Notes: a model not told the origin generated them from the letters alone. 64,000 nucleotides of DNA from Prorocentrum cordatum (GCA_963575745.1 CAUYUJ010003043.1:1-64000); one strand, 5' to 3'; positions 21,165 to 31,400 are shown, numbered from the stretch's first letter. A program made the numbers and translations.

Positions 21165-21680
21165 GGCAGGAGAGAGATTGAGAGAGCGAGAGAGTGAGAG
21201 AGATGAAAGGATGGAGGGAGGAAGGGAGGGAGCGGTGGAGGGACAGGGAGCCAGAGAGAGAGAGAGAGGAAGAGAGAGAGAGAGAGAGGCAGCGAAAGGG
21301 AGAGGGATATGTACGCGCACATTGTACATTTGCGCTCGTATAAATGTACAGGTGTATGCGTCGTAAACGTGTGGTGAAAGAGAGAGAGAGAGAGAGAGAG
21401 AGAGATGCGGGATAGAGGGAGGGCGGGAGGGACACGGAGTTATGAATCTATCGATATACACATTGGCATGTTCAGAGCGAGAGTAAGTGTGTATACAGTT
21501 GTTTTATGTATGCATGTACATGAAGACTACATTGCTGTAGCGAGACATGCTAGTACATATGTGTGTGGAAGGGAGAAGAGAAGGGAGGCATTCATATACA
21601 TTTGTGTAAACGCATCTATCGATAATTAGGGCGAGAGTATGGAGATGTACATAGAGAGAGAGAGAGAGAGATGGATGCAA
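21165..21680. repeat. (GA)n-rich microsatellite region
   Basis: GAGAGAGA runs near 21178-21210, 21255-21300, 21380-21406 and 21653-21671 are separated by short mixed sequence. Confidence 0.85.
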
Positions 21681-21759
21681 TACTTAGCAGAGTGAGGGGG
21701 CCGAACGGTCATTCACTGTCCCTGGGTGCGTGGCTGAACTGGGATTCTGCGATGCGGAG

Positions 21760-22085
21760 TCTTGTTGTTGCTGTTGTTGCTGTTGTTGTTGCTGTTGCTG
21801 TTGTTGTCGCTGCCGCTGTTTTTGCAGATGTTGTTATTGTTGTGTTTGTTGTGTTTGTTGCTTGTTGTGTGTTGTTTGTTGTTTGGCGTCGTCCCCCCCC
21901 CCCGCGACTCACGCGCGACCCACCCCCCGACCCACCCCGCGATCCGCCCGCGACCCACCCCGAGACCCGCCAGCAGCCCACCCCGCGACCCACCCGCGAT
22001 CCGCCCGCGACCCACCCCGCGACCCACCCCGCGACCTACCCGCGACCCACCCCGCGACCCACCCGCGAGACACCCGCGAGACACC
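21760..22085. repeat. (TTG/CTG)n block followed by CCCACCCCGCGA minisatellite
   Basis: TTGTTGCTG triplets fill 21763-21885. A C-run follows, then words such as ACCCACCCCGCG and GATCCGCCCGCG repeat every 10-12 bp until 22085. Translated frames are only low-complexity. Confidence 0.88.
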
Positions 22086-22254
22086 CATATTGCTTTAACG
22101 AACGATCGGCGCCTGCGGCGGCGGGCTCGCGTTGCAGGATTTGTAAAAACTCGGCGCATGCGGCGGGCTGCTTCAGAGCCTCACAGACTGCCGCTGTCCC
22201 CGCCGCCCCCTCGCTCTTGTCCGCGACTGCGGGGTGCTACGTGTGTGCTTCCAT

Positions 22255-22304
<50 letters not shown>

Positions 22305-22540
22305 GGACAGAGAAAGAGAGAACGAGAGAGAGAGAGAGGAGGAGAAGGAGAGCGGGAGGGAGGACCGGGAGCGGAGAGCGAGTGGGAGAGGGAGAAGCAG
22401 AGAGGCAAAGAGGCATCGAGCCATGGCATGGGGGAGGAGGAGGAGGAGAGAAGGAGGGAGAAAAGGGAGATAGGCGAGAGAAAGAGGGGGAGAGGTGGGG
22501 CAGGGTGAGAGGGGATAGGGGGGAGGGGCAAGCGGGGAGA
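22255..22540. repeat. (GA)n and GGGAGA-rich microsatellite
   Basis: Pure GA from 22257 to 22305, then purine-rich interrupted sequence to about 22540. Confidence 0.88.
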
Positions 22541-22634
22541 TAAGCGGGAGCGTGGCTCCAGCGTTACGAGGCGGGATGCTCGCCATGACGAGTCGCCCCT
22601 CTTTCAGGACCGTCGGTCTCTTCGCCTCGGAGGT

Positions 22635-22825
22635 ACAGGGTCCGGCTTGAATAAGGAACTTACTTTTCGAACGGGAATCGGTCGTTCCTGTGGTTTGCAT
22701 GCGTTCCGCTACCGTTTGGGCGGCGAGCCCCCCTGGTGTTCCCTCGGACTTCGTAGACTTACTCGAAAAGAAGGGGATTCGGTCCTTATTTGTCGTTACT
22801 TAGGTCAGGCCGAATGCTGTAGGCC
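22635..22825. repeat. dispersed repeat family G, copy 1
   Basis: Shares GTCCGGCTTGAATAAGGAAC-like start, GCGTTCCGCT, GGCGGCGAG, CCTCGGACTTCGTAGACTTA and TTAGGTCAGGCCGAAT with 59325-59545; a shorter relative lies at 36590-36740. Outer ends (AATAAGGAAC / GTCCTTATTT) are inverted. Confidence 0.8.
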
Positions 22826-22969
22826 CATGGTTGGTTTGGGAGTGGGAGCTGGCATGGCTCAGCAGGGCTCGTAAGCCGGGATTGTACCTGCTGCTCCACT
22901 GCAAGCCTTGCCCATCCGATATTCATCCTCCTCCCCCGTCCCTCCCCCTCTTCCTCCCTCCGTGAGACC

Positions 22970-23315
22970 CGGCGTTGCGAAAGCATGGCGACGTCGCCAA
23001 AAATCACGACCAGAGCCCCAGACCCCGTCTCTCGGCACCACGGTTCGGGCCGCATCGATCCGGGACGGCCCCGCGGCCCGAAGCCGGGTGGAAAAGCCCG
23101 GCTCGAACAGAAATGAAACGCCCGGATCTCAGGGTTCCTCCTCCCATACATGATCGCGTCGTAAAAAAAAGCATGACGGAGTCTTTTTGCAGTTTTCGGC
23201 CTCGGGGGGCCCTCGCCGGGCCTCGGGACCGTCAACAAACGATTCAGGACGAAAAGCCAGTCCCAAGGAAAGGGTCGGGACTTCCAGGGACCCCGTATTG
23301 AAAAAATCAGGACGT
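22970..23315 (-). repeat. dispersed repeat families H and D, adjacent copies
   Basis: 22970-23110 (GTCGCCAAAAATCACGACC, GAGCCCCAGACCCC, GCATCGATCCGGGAC) resembles 54050-54240 and the complement of 57400-57560. 23150-23315 is family D in reverse orientation (GGGCCTCGGGACCGTCAACA, AGGAAAGGGTCGGGACTTCC, GACCCCGTATTGAAAAAATC). The H-D pairing recurs at 57205-57560. Confidence 0.8.
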
Positions 23316-23487
23316 CGCCATGTCTGGGCCTCAGTCATTCAGTCCTTCGGGGGGCGCTCGAGGGCAAGCGGGGCTTGAAGCGATCCCGAGTCCCGCCTGG
23401 GCTGCAGAGCTTATTTGCGGGAGGCTCCGCGCGGACTTCTGCAACGGAGGGAAAGGAGCAATCAGGCAGCGAGGCGGATGATCATGA

Positions 23488-23560
23488 GGAGGGGGAGAAG
23501 GATGAGGAGGAGGAGGAGGACGAGGAGGAGGAGGAGGAGGAGGAGGAGGTGGGTATGTAA
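23488..23560. repeat. (GAG)n microsatellite
   Basis: About 70 bp of GGA/GAG triplets with GACGAGG interruptions on the plus strand. Confidence 0.93.
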
Positions 23561-23960
23561 GCAAGTTCCAGCAATGCGAATGCATGTGGGCTGACAGCAG
23601 TATATGCACGTTTACTATAACGTGTCGGCCAAGCCCAATTCTCCCTAAGGGTACGCCAGTTTGCACAACGTCAATGAGCCGTGGAGGAAGAAGGACGAGA
23701 TGCCGTCTTTTTTCGTGGCCGAGACTTTGAAGTATTCTCTGGGCTTTGCCGATCCGCCAGGACCACAAGGTTCACGCGTGGCTCGTGCCACAGGCTGCAT
23801 TCACAGCGCGGCGCTGCGCAGACGATGAAGTTCGCGTCAGCATGAAGCGCTTTGCCCTAAAGCGTTTTCCTGGGGAGAAATGGGGGAGTAAGAGAGGCAG
23901 GCGGCTGGCGGGCGCCGCGGAGAGGGGAGGGGGGAACGGGGTCAAGCAGGGGGCGAGCGG

Positions 23961-24137
23961 AGGGGAGGAGGAGGAGGAGGAGGAGGAGGAGGAGGAGGAG
24001 GAGGAAGAAGAAGAAGAAGAGAGGAGGAAGAAGAAGAGGAGGAGGAGGAGGAGAGGAGGAGGAGGAGGAGGAGGGAGGAGGGAGGAGGAGGAGAGGAGGA
24101 GGAGGAGGAGGAGGAGGAGGAGGAGGAGGAGGAGCAG
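23961..24137. repeat. (GAG/GAA)n microsatellite
   Basis: Purine triplets on the plus strand, including an AGAAGAAGAAGA stretch near 24004 and GGAGGGAGG variants. Confidence 0.93.
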
Positions 24138-24139
24138 CA

Positions 24140-24895
24140 GCAGAAGTGGGAGCAGGAGGAGACAAGTGGGGGATAGGAGGGGATGTGGCAGCAGGGGCAG
24201 GCAGAGTGACGGACGAGGAGGAGCTGCGGGAGGAGGCAGAGGAGGAGCTCGGCATCGCTCGGACGTGTGCATCTTGTCTCGGAGAGGACCGAGGAACGTC
24301 TTGGATCATCCTTCGGAAAAGAAGCGCGCGAAGCCGGAAAATGCACGGGAAATGGACGTATACGAGCGATGGCAAGGGAGAGGGAGGGCCCCTCACCTGC
24401 TTCTCGCCCGCTGCCCTTGAGCCACTCATCCCAGAGTATCCGGCTGCCTACGGCAAGTCCCGCCACCGTGCCTGGGTTGCGGGCAATCAGCCTAGTGAAT
24501 GTTCGTTGCGCTCTCGTGGGAGGCCTCTCTGGGGGCCTCTTGGAGGCAGTTTTGGGGGCCTCTTGTCGGGGGAGCGTAAGACCCGGGTTTGCCGGGACTC
24601 GGGTTCGCCATCGTTTTTTGACGACCGCGACTCGGATTTTGACGAGGAGGAGTTTCGTGGGATGTCTGCAGCGGGAGGCTTCGTCAAAATGCAGGCTCGG
24701 CCTCGTCATTTTTTTGACGACCTCGTCGGGGATTTCCGAGTCCCCCGTACCCGGGTCTTACGTCTCCCCGATCTTGGGGGCCTCCTGGGGGCCTCTTGGG
24801 GGCCTCTGTCGCGCCCCGCGCCGCCGGTGCAGACCGGCAGGACCACAACACGCCGGCGCCTCCCCTCCCCTCCGTCCGTCCCGGCATGCTGGCCG
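24140..24895. other. no gene recognised; contains a GGGGGCCTCTTGG fragment
   Basis: Around 24460-24560 and 24775-24805 it shares CACCGTGCCTGGGTTG and GGGGGCCTCTTGG with the minisatellite at 7255-7500. GGCCTCGTCATTTTTTTGACGACC near 24698-24723 is an imperfect hairpin. Open frames here show no known motif. Confidence 0.55.
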
Positions 24896-24898
24896 TAG

Positions 24899-25061
24899 TC
24901 CAGGAGGGGAAGAAGCACACAGACACAATGAATCGTCGATTCCCCAGCAAATATGGGAAAATATGGGAAGTGGGGGGGACGACAGAGACCCAGAAAACAT
25001 GGGGAAATATGGAGGATCTTGCTATTTGTGTGTATTTTTTGTGTGTCCTTGGGCCCCTTCA
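24899..25061 (+). mobile_element. MITE-like element family A, copy A3 (about 163 bp)
   Basis: Begins (TC)CAGGAGGGGAAGAAGCAC and ends GGGCCCCTTCA. The interior follows A1: CACAGACACAATGAATCG, GGGAAGTGGGGGGG, TTTGTGTGTCC. Flanks CGTAG and CGTGG are only an approximate duplication, so the exact left edge is uncertain by about two bases. Confidence 0.8.
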
Positions 25062-25242
25062 ATCGTGGCCTCGCCGGAGGCCGGCCCCGGCTCGCTCTGG
25101 GCCTCCCCCTGCCGAGGCACGCGGAGCGGTCCCTGAGATCCTGGCGGCTCCTTGCTGTTCGAGCCGGGCGTCTTCGCCTTCTCTCGGGCCCCCGGGCCCT
25201 CAGAGATCGATCCGGCTCAGAACACATGGCGCAGAAAGATGT

Positions 25243-25425
25243 CAGGGGAACGAAAAGTGGCATAAACATAAAAACTCGGAGGTCCGCGAGGATTTCTCGG
25301 ATCGGCGCTGGGGCCAGCGCCGCCCCTGGCGCGCTCCGCGCGCCAGGGAGGGGGGTCCAGCGCCGATCCGGGAAATCCGAGCGGACCTCCGAGTTTTTTT
25401 TTTTTACGTCACCTTTTGTTCCCCT
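25243..25425. mobile_element. small element E with about 90-nt terminal inverted repeats
   Basis: The left arm reads GGGGAACGAAAAGTGGCATA, then AAAACTCGGAGGTCCGCGAG, then ATTTCTCGGATCGGCGCTGG. The right arm is its complement with a few changes, ending CCTTTTGTTCCCC. The whole unit is nearly one hairpin with a loop near CGCGCTCCGCGCGCC. AGATGT flanks both sides (25237-25242 and 25426-25431). Related partial sequence occurs at 4350-4789 and 55110-55155. Non-coding. Confidence 0.82.
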
Positions 25426-25687
25426 AGATGTGGTCTAGGGCTCTAGGCGCGATTCTTCTACGATGTTTGCAGTTTTTGTTCGCCACGTCGGGTCTCAGCG
25501 TTGGACGACACGCTCGGCACCTCCCCCGCCCTCCCCCTCCCCCTCAGAGCTGCAGGTGTGCCACGAGATCCAGGCGCTGCAAATTGTGCCAGACAGGGCG
25601 TTTTTTCGGGTCCCGGGGCCATCGCAGACTGAGGCGGCTCGAATGATGCAGCAGAATGATGGGGTCTAAGGCTCCGGTCAGGCTGGC

Positions 25688-25735
25688 TCCAGTAGCCATT
25701 CTGGCTCAAGGTGGCTCAACTTGGCTCAAGGTCAA
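25688..25735 (+). other. degraded, tandemly repeated spliced-leader relict
   Basis: CTCC-A-GTAGCCATTCTGGCTCAAG (about 25687-25710) is the SL with one inserted A and one T-to-C change. It is followed at once by GTGGCTCAAC and TTGGCTCAAGG, which look like two further truncated SL 3' ends. Repeated SL relicts of this type are known in dinoflagellate retroposed genes. The ORF1-like fragment at 25890-26440 lies downstream. Confidence 0.75.
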
Positions 25736-25889
25736 GGGCTCAGAGCAAACTGGGCGCACATTCGATGACGACCTGTGCTTGTATACTTCCTCTTACCTTC
25801 TATTTTGTGTTCCAATACTTATTTTCTATCGTGCTGTGTACATGTTCTCTCTTATGACAGACTGGTGGCATCACCCGTTCGCAGACGGC

Positions 25890-26440
25890 ATGAAGAAAGC
25901 TGAGTCGAAGACGGGTTCAGCACCGAATGATAAATTATATGGACATGAAGGAGGAGGAGGAGGAGGAGGAGGAGGAGGAGGAGGAGGAGGAGGAGGAGGA
26001 GGGGGGCGACAGTGAAGATATGAAAACCATGATGCAAGGATGATAAAGCTAATGGTAGACTTGAGGAATGATGTGAGAATGCAAAAAAAAGGAGCAGAGG
26101 AGGTTGACGACGTCGCGCGTCAGGCGAAGGCGGCGGTGAACATAGCGGAAAATCTGTGCAGGTGGTCATGGAGGAGGTCAACAACAAAGTAAGCGAGGTC
26201 AAACAATATTGCGAGGATCTGAAGACGGACATCGAGGAAATGCAGGTCATCATGAACATCAATAACAGCCCTTCCAGGAGCAGTGCGTCACAGAGGACGG
26301 GACAGACGGGGGGGAATAAGGCAGAGACGGAAAAGGAACTAAGGGCTAGGCAGTTGCTTGTGTTTGGCTTCGACGGGAGCAACTCGATTTTGACAATCGT
26401 GAAGGATCTTCAGGACAAACCCAAGTCCCGGCCGGGTTAA
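25890..26440 (+). pseudogene. ORF1-like LINE fragment with internal (GAG)n
   Basis: Starting at ATG 25890 the frame reads MKKAESKTGSAPNDKLYGH, then enters (GAG)n (25948-26000) coding Gly. After frame changes, 26156-26440 encodes a coiled coil (VNNKVSEVKQYCEDLKTDIE) followed by ARQLLVFGFDGSN, which resembles the start of the RRM-like domain in LINE-2 ORF1 (ELQVIVGGLTD). It stops at the TAA near 26438. It follows an SL relict, so it may be the truncated 5' part of a separate SL-headed element, or an ancestral 5' portion of LINE-2. Confidence 0.6.
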
Positions 26441-26546
26441 CGTCACCACCTTTTCCCCCAACATCTCTATACTCAACTCCCCCTACTGACTCACCTTTAC
26501 TACACTCCCAATTTCTCTCACGCTGTTCGCACCATTCTGGGCAGGT

Positions 26547-27524
26547 ATGTCGGGTAAGGAGAAAGGCAAACGTCTCGGTGGCCCTACAGGCTCAACGCCG
26601 GAGAAGCAGAAGAAGAAAAAAGGGGAGGAGCTCGATGGTGGAGCAGATTCGGCAATCGATTCAGCCAGGGGGTCAGGAGATGGTGTACTTGTTGCGGCTT
26701 CGCCCCCGCAGTGGTTTAAAGATTTCGATGCCCGCCTGTCGAAGCAAATCGAAGGCATTACGACCGACCTGAACGGAATGAAAGACATGATTGACAAGGC
26801 GAGGATGGAGGCGCAGGACGCACGAAGGGCAGCAGAGGAGGCCCAGGAGAAGATGGAGGAGGTGGAGATGGACGTGGAGGGAATCAGGAACGACCTTGAG
26901 GAGATGTATTTGACTAAAAAAGAAATCGAGGACAAGCTGCAGGCCATGGTGGAAGACGGAATCGAGAAGGCTCTGAAAGACAAAGATGATCAGCAGGCGC
27001 AGCAACCCCAGCATCCACATGACGACCGGGAGCTCCAGGTCATCGTGGGAGGCCTGACGGACGAGGAGGACGAGGATCGCATCGTGAAGCAGATCAGCGA
27101 CGTGGTGGAGAAGAACGGCATGAAGGACAATATCGCGAACATATCGACCTCCATCGACCCAGCGAAGATCGGGGTATTGGAATTTACAAACGATTCTACT
27201 AAGCGGGGCTTCCTCAAGAAAATGCGGGGGAGGGAGACCAAGTGGGAGTGTGGGAGGAAGATGTGGTTCACGAGTAATAACACGATCGAGAAACGCATCA
27301 TCGACAAAACAATGGGTCAGATCAAACACCACCTCATGAACAAGGGCTTCGAACAAAAAACGATACGCATCTTTTGGGACACGGGGGTAATCAAGATGAA
27401 AGGCGTCAAGGTTGCTGAGGTGAAGGGAGACGGCAGCTTCGAGACGTACGGGGGCGGAGACGCAGTCAAACAGGACGTGATGACGTTCATGGAGCAATGG
27501 CGGAAGAACCGCGACATCGAGTGA
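26547..27524 (+). CDS. LINE-2 ORF1: coiled-coil RNA-binding protein
   Basis: 325 residues from a clear ATG. Residues 1-40 are basic and low complexity (KGKRLGG...KQKKKKG). Residues about 55-140 form a charged coiled coil (ARMEAQDARRAAEEAQEKME). Residues about 160-235 look like an RRM-type fold (ELQVIVGGLTDEEDEDRIVK ... IGVLEFTNDSTKRGFLKKM). Residues about 245-325 resemble an L1 ORF1p C-terminal domain (IEKRIIDKTMGQIKHHL). This trimeric coiled coil - RRM - CTD order is known for L1-type ORF1 proteins, which coat element RNA; the match here is by pattern, not search. The TGA stop (27522-27524) lies in the same frame as ORF2. Confidence 0.85.
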   Translation: MSGKEKGKRLGGPTGSTPEKQKKKKGEELDGGADSAIDSARGSGDGVLVAASPPQWFKDFDARLSKQIEGITTDLNGMKDMIDKARMEAQDARRAAEEAQEKMEEVEMDVEGIRNDLEEMYLTKKEIEDKLQAMVEDGIEKALKDKDDQQAQQPQHPHDDRELQVIVGGLTDEEDEDRIVKQISDVVEKNGMKDNIANISTSIDPAKIGVLEFTNDSTKRGFLKKMRGRETKWECGRKMWFTSNNTIEKRIIDKTMGQIKHHLMNKGFEQKTIRIFWDTGVIKMKGVKVAEVKGDGSFETYGGGDAVKQDVMTFMEQWRKNRDIE

Positions 27525-30500
27525 CGACGACAACGGCGACGCTCACCGACTCCAGCTCCCATCCCAAAATCATTCAGTACCTCCCCATCCCCCACTCCGA
27601 CTCCAGCTTCCTATTTGGACACACCCACACCGACTCCTCCTATCCGGCTCCCGACTCCAGCCTCCCATTTGGACTACGACGGACTGTCCGGCGCCAAGGG
27701 GGACGACAAACCATCACACTCCATGTGCCCCGGTTTGTCTTCTGACCCTTCCCCGCCCCACCACTCTCGCCCCTACCCCGCCCCACCTCCCACGGGAGGC
27801 GGCGGACGCGGAAAATACAGCACTATAGACAGCGATTTCCCGAAGGCGTCTCTCAGGTTCCACGGAGCTTCTGCAGGATCTGCGAATCAACCCACAGGAA
27901 CAATACCATCCAGCACTATTTCGACGACGGAGCTCGGCATCCAACGACCAGTACGAGACCCGCAATCTCACCGACCTCTCTGCCGCAGCTCTGGTGGAGG
28001 AAGGGCAGACTACAGCAATGTCGACGGCGATGTTCCCGCGTGCCTTCTTCACCCGCCAACTCTCTCCTGGCCGCCATCTCCGACACCACCGGCAACTAGC
28101 GACGACATCAGCAACAACCATCTCGTCATCATACACAAGAATGTGAGATCAATGGAGTCCGACGACCGCATCGAAGAACTTCTACGCGACGTGGGTGGCT
28201 ACCATTGGGACGCCATCCTCATTAACGAAACTTGGAGGACAACACGACAAGAAATTTGGATCACAGCTGATGGGCATACCTTTGCAGGATCTGGAAACGA
28301 CAGTCGGTGCCACGGAGTCGCCATCCTTCTGCACAAGCGATGGGGCCGATACATGCGGGAGTTCCGGGCCATCACTCCGAGATTGGCCACGATGACGCTC
28401 AAGAGAGGCCGAATTCGCTTACAGTTGATTTCAGCGTACTTCCCGCATACTGGGTACACTGATGTACACATACAACACATGTATGATGGCATTGGCGCTG
28501 TGCTCAAGGAAGCCCGCGTCAGCAAAATACGAACCATCCTGGCCGCAGACTTCAACGCGCAGGTTGGCGCACAGCGGCGGATCGTTGAACGGCCGCAAGA
28601 CGACCAGACGTCCTCCGACGACGTCTCCTCTCGCTTTGTGGGCCCCCACGGCTTTGGCGACGAGAACTCCAGAGGTCAATGGCTACGACATTGGGTCACA
28701 CAACAGAAACTCGCAATCGCGAATACGTTCTTCCGGAAACCCCCTGACAAGCAGATCACATACACCACGACCAAAGGCAAGCCACGGCAGTATGATTACA
28801 TCCTTGTAGACAGAACTCTACTCCCTATGTGCATCAACGCCGAAGCCTCCAACATAGCGGATCTCAACTCGGACCACAAAGCCGTGGTACTCCACATTCG
28901 TTTTCCAATACAATCGAATGGAGATACCAAGCGCTCATCTCGACATCCGCCGTCAACCAACGACTCCTGCAGCAAACAGTGGACGCGCGTCAACTTCGAC
29001 GACTACCAGCAGCACCTGGGCCGCCAATTACAACCCGGGGCTTTGCCGACAGACCCTGAGGAGCTCTGCCACGCTATCGAGAAAAGCCTGTGCGATTCCA
29101 TGACGCGTGGTGGTACTAAGACAGCGTCTACACAAACAGCTGCGGCCGCTGCCGCTCACAGCGTCGAGCAAGCTCATAACGACAGCATTGTTTCAGGCCT
29201 GATCAAACAACGCCAGAACATCCCAACTGCCGACACCGCCACCCGGAAGGCAATCAGCAAAGCAATTCGACAACAGCTTCGACGACAGAAGCGTGCTGAC
29301 AGGAGAGATCGGATCAACACCATCCTGGAGCAGTACAAGGGTCTGAAACACATACGCTCCACGAAAACTAGGCGGAAGAAGACGCTGATTCTTGAAATGA
29401 CCGGGACCGATGGCACAAAGCAGACAACGCGACAGGGCATCGCGGACACGTTCGCGGATTTCTATGCTCAACTGTACGCTTCTGACGTCCGCTGCACATC
29501 GCCAGCCGTGGATTCAGAGCCACAGCAGATCACACCTTTCACGACAAAGGAATTGAAGATGGCAATATCACAGCTCAAGGGCGGCAAGGCCCCTGACACG
29601 ACAGGGATCCGGTCTGAAATGCTCCGACAGCCAGGCCCTGAGCTTGAGAACGCATTGTTGCAGCTGTACAACACGATCATACAACCGAACGCTCCGACAC
29701 CAGCAAATTGGAGAAAAACTGTCATCACAGTGATCCCCAAAGCGGGTGATTTGAAGAATCCTCAGAATTACCGCCCGATCTGTACAATACCAATGTTGCA
29801 CAAGCTCTTCAGCCGCCTATTGTACAACAGGTTGTTGCCTACGCTGGATCAGCAACAACCTGACGACCAGGCCGGCTTCCGACCCGGACGGGGCACGCGG
29901 GACCACCTCTTCACGTTCAACATCTTGCGAGAGCGGGCAGCAGAATGGAATCAAACATTATGGATCGCAGCGGTGGATTTCAAAAAGGCTTTCGACACAG
30001 TGGAGCACGACAGTTTATGGACAGCGTTACTTCACCAAGGCGTGTCTTCTGGATATGTGGATCTTCTACGACGTCTGTATCACGACCAGACAGCTGTGGT
30101 CCGCACTGACGCTACTAGCAAGTCTTTCAACCTCAGCCGCGGTACAAAACAAGGTGACCCCTTGAGTTCACTACTGTTCAACGCGTTGCTGCAGCATGTG
30201 CTGAAACCGGTCATCCAGGACTGGCAGCGCCGCAACCGGGGCGTCCAACTTGGTGTTACGGATATATCAATACTGACGAATCTCCGTTTCGCCGACGACA
30301 TCTTGTTGGTCAGCCAATCGCTGCCCAACTTGAAGGCCATGCTCTCCGTCCTGATCGCCTCAGCCAGGCCGCGCGGTCTGGAACTGCACCCCACCAAAAC
30401 CAAAGTCCTGACCAACCAGTCCCGCCACCGCGCGCGCCTGGTCAGAGTCGCAGACATGGACATCGAAGTGCTACCACACACCGGCACTATCAAATACCTG

Positions 30501-31400
30501 GGACAGGCCATTACATTTTACGACGCCATTGCGACAGAACTCAAACACCGCATTCGTGCAGCGTGGGCATGCTTCAGTAGCTATCGACAGGAGCTCACCA
30601 GCAGACATTATCCACTGGGCAACCGGTTACGACTATACAGAGGAACCGTAATACCTACAATGACGTATGGCGCCGAAACGTGGACTCTAACAGAACCCCT
30701 CAAACAACAGTTGCGCAGAACACAACGTCGAATGGTCAGAATGATTATCGGAACGCCACGTCGGCGGACGACACCCTCACCCACACCAGGCCCTAACCCA
30801 GAGACGAGCCAAAGCAATGGGCACGACACCGGCGACACTGTGACGACCGACAACGACACCAGCGAATCAGACGTATGCAGCAACCCACCTACCGACCACG
30901 ACGACCCTCAGGACTACGACAGCGAAGAGGCGACACAGCCGGAAGCGGGGCCCGACGACGGTATTGAGCCATGGTCGGAATATATTCAGAGGAGCACACG
31001 GATTGCGGAAACAATGATGCTCAAGCACGACATACCCGACGTGCTACACATACAACGACGGATGGTTTGGCGATGGGCAACCACTGTGGCGAACCACCCC
31101 ACGACACGCTGGACACAGCGAGCACTAGGATTCGATCCAAACACCAACGCTAAGCAACAAGGGTGGAGACGGCATGGAGGCCAACATAAACGTTGGGAGG
31201 ATGACATCCGGAAGTTCCTACATACCTTAAATGGGAGTACTTGCGACGACGACGACAGCGATGGGCAGGGAGACATTTTGGCAGCGACTGCTCCCCGACA
31301 ACACGAACACAACAATACCAACGACTTGCGATGGATTCGGGCTGCCGCGCATACTGATTGGTGGAGAAGACATGAATCCACTTATGTTTCACAGCATTGA
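27525..31400 (+). CDS. LINE-2 ORF2: AP endonuclease plus reverse transcriptase
   Basis: The frame is open from the ORF1 stop to TGA 31398-31400 (1,291 codons); the first ATG is at 27723, so the product is about 1,225 residues if ATG-initiated. The first part is Pro/Ser-rich. The endonuclease spans about 28115-28915: VIIHKNVRSME, ILINETWR (catalytic Glu), GVAILLH, LAADFNAQVG (about 28540-28568), YDYILVD and SDHKAVVLHI. The RT has NWRKTVITVIPK, NYRPICTIP, AGFRPGRGTRDH, VDFKKAFDTVEH (motif A), GTKQGDPLSSLLFN (motif B) and RFADDILL (30285-30308, motif C, intact). A thumb-like YGAETWTL and a C-terminal HKRWEDDI motif follow. It would nick DNA and prime reverse transcription on it. No RNase H is seen. 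All catalytic motifs visible are intact. Confidence 0.93.
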   Translation, partial: RRQRRRSPTPAPIPKSFSTSPSPTPTPASYLDTPTPTPPIRLPTPASHLDYDGLSGAKGDDKPSHSMCPGLSSDPSPPHHSRPYPAPPPTGGGGRGKYSTIDSDFPKASLRFHGASAGSANQPTGTIPSSTISTTELGIQRPVRDPQSHRPLCRSSGGGRADYSNVDGDVPACLLHPPTLSWPPSPTPPATSDDISNNHLVIIHKNVRSMESDDRIEELLRDVGGYHWDAILINETWRTTRQEIWITADGHTFAGSGNDSRCHGVAILLHKRWGRYMREFRAITPRLATMTLKRGRIRLQLISAYFPHTGYTDVHIQHMYDGIGAVLKEARVSKIRTILAADFNAQVGAQRRIVERPQDDQTSSDDVSSRFVGPHGFGDENSRGQWLRHWVTQQKLAIANTFFRKPPDKQITYTTTKGKPRQYDYILVDRTLLPMCINAEASNIADLNSDHKAVVLHIRFPIQSNGDTKRSSRHPPSTNDSCSKQWTRVNFDDYQQHLGRQLQPGALPTDPEELCHAIEKSLCDSMTRGGTKTASTQTAAAAAAHSVEQAHNDSIVSGLIKQRQNIPTADTATRKAISKAIRQQLRRQKRADRRDRINTILEQYKGLKHIRSTKTRRKKTLILEMTGTDGTKQTTRQGIADTFADFYAQLYASDVRCTSPAVDSEPQQITPFTTKELKMAISQLKGGKAPDTTGIRSEMLRQPGPELENALLQLYNTIIQPNAPTPANWRKTVITVIPKAGDLKNPQNYRPICTIPMLHKLFSRLLYNRLLPTLDQQQPDDQAGFRPGRGTRDHLFTFNILRERAAEWNQTLWIAAVDFKKAFDTVEHDSLWTALLHQGVSSGYVDLLRRLYHDQTAVVRTDATSKSFNLSRGTKQGDPLSSLLFNALLQHVLKPVIQDWQRRNRGVQLGVTDISILTNLRFADDILLVSQSLPNLKAMLSVLIASARPRGLELHPTKTKVLTNQSRHRARLVRVADMDIEVLPHTGTIKYLGQAITFYDAIATELKHRIRAAWACFSSYRQELTSRHYPLGNRLRLYRGTVIPTMTYGAETWTLTEPLKQQLRRTQRRMVRMIIGTPRRRTTPSPTPGPNPETSQSNGHDTGDTVTTDNDTSESDVCSNPPTDHDDPQDYDSEEATQPEAGPDDGIEPWSEYIQRSTRIAETMMLKHDIPDVLHIQRRMVWRWATTVANHPTTRWTQRALGFDPNTNAKQQGWRRHGGQHKRWEDDIRKFLHTLNGSTCDDDDSDGQGDILAATAPRQHEHNNTNDLRWIRAAAHTDWWRRHESTYVSQH

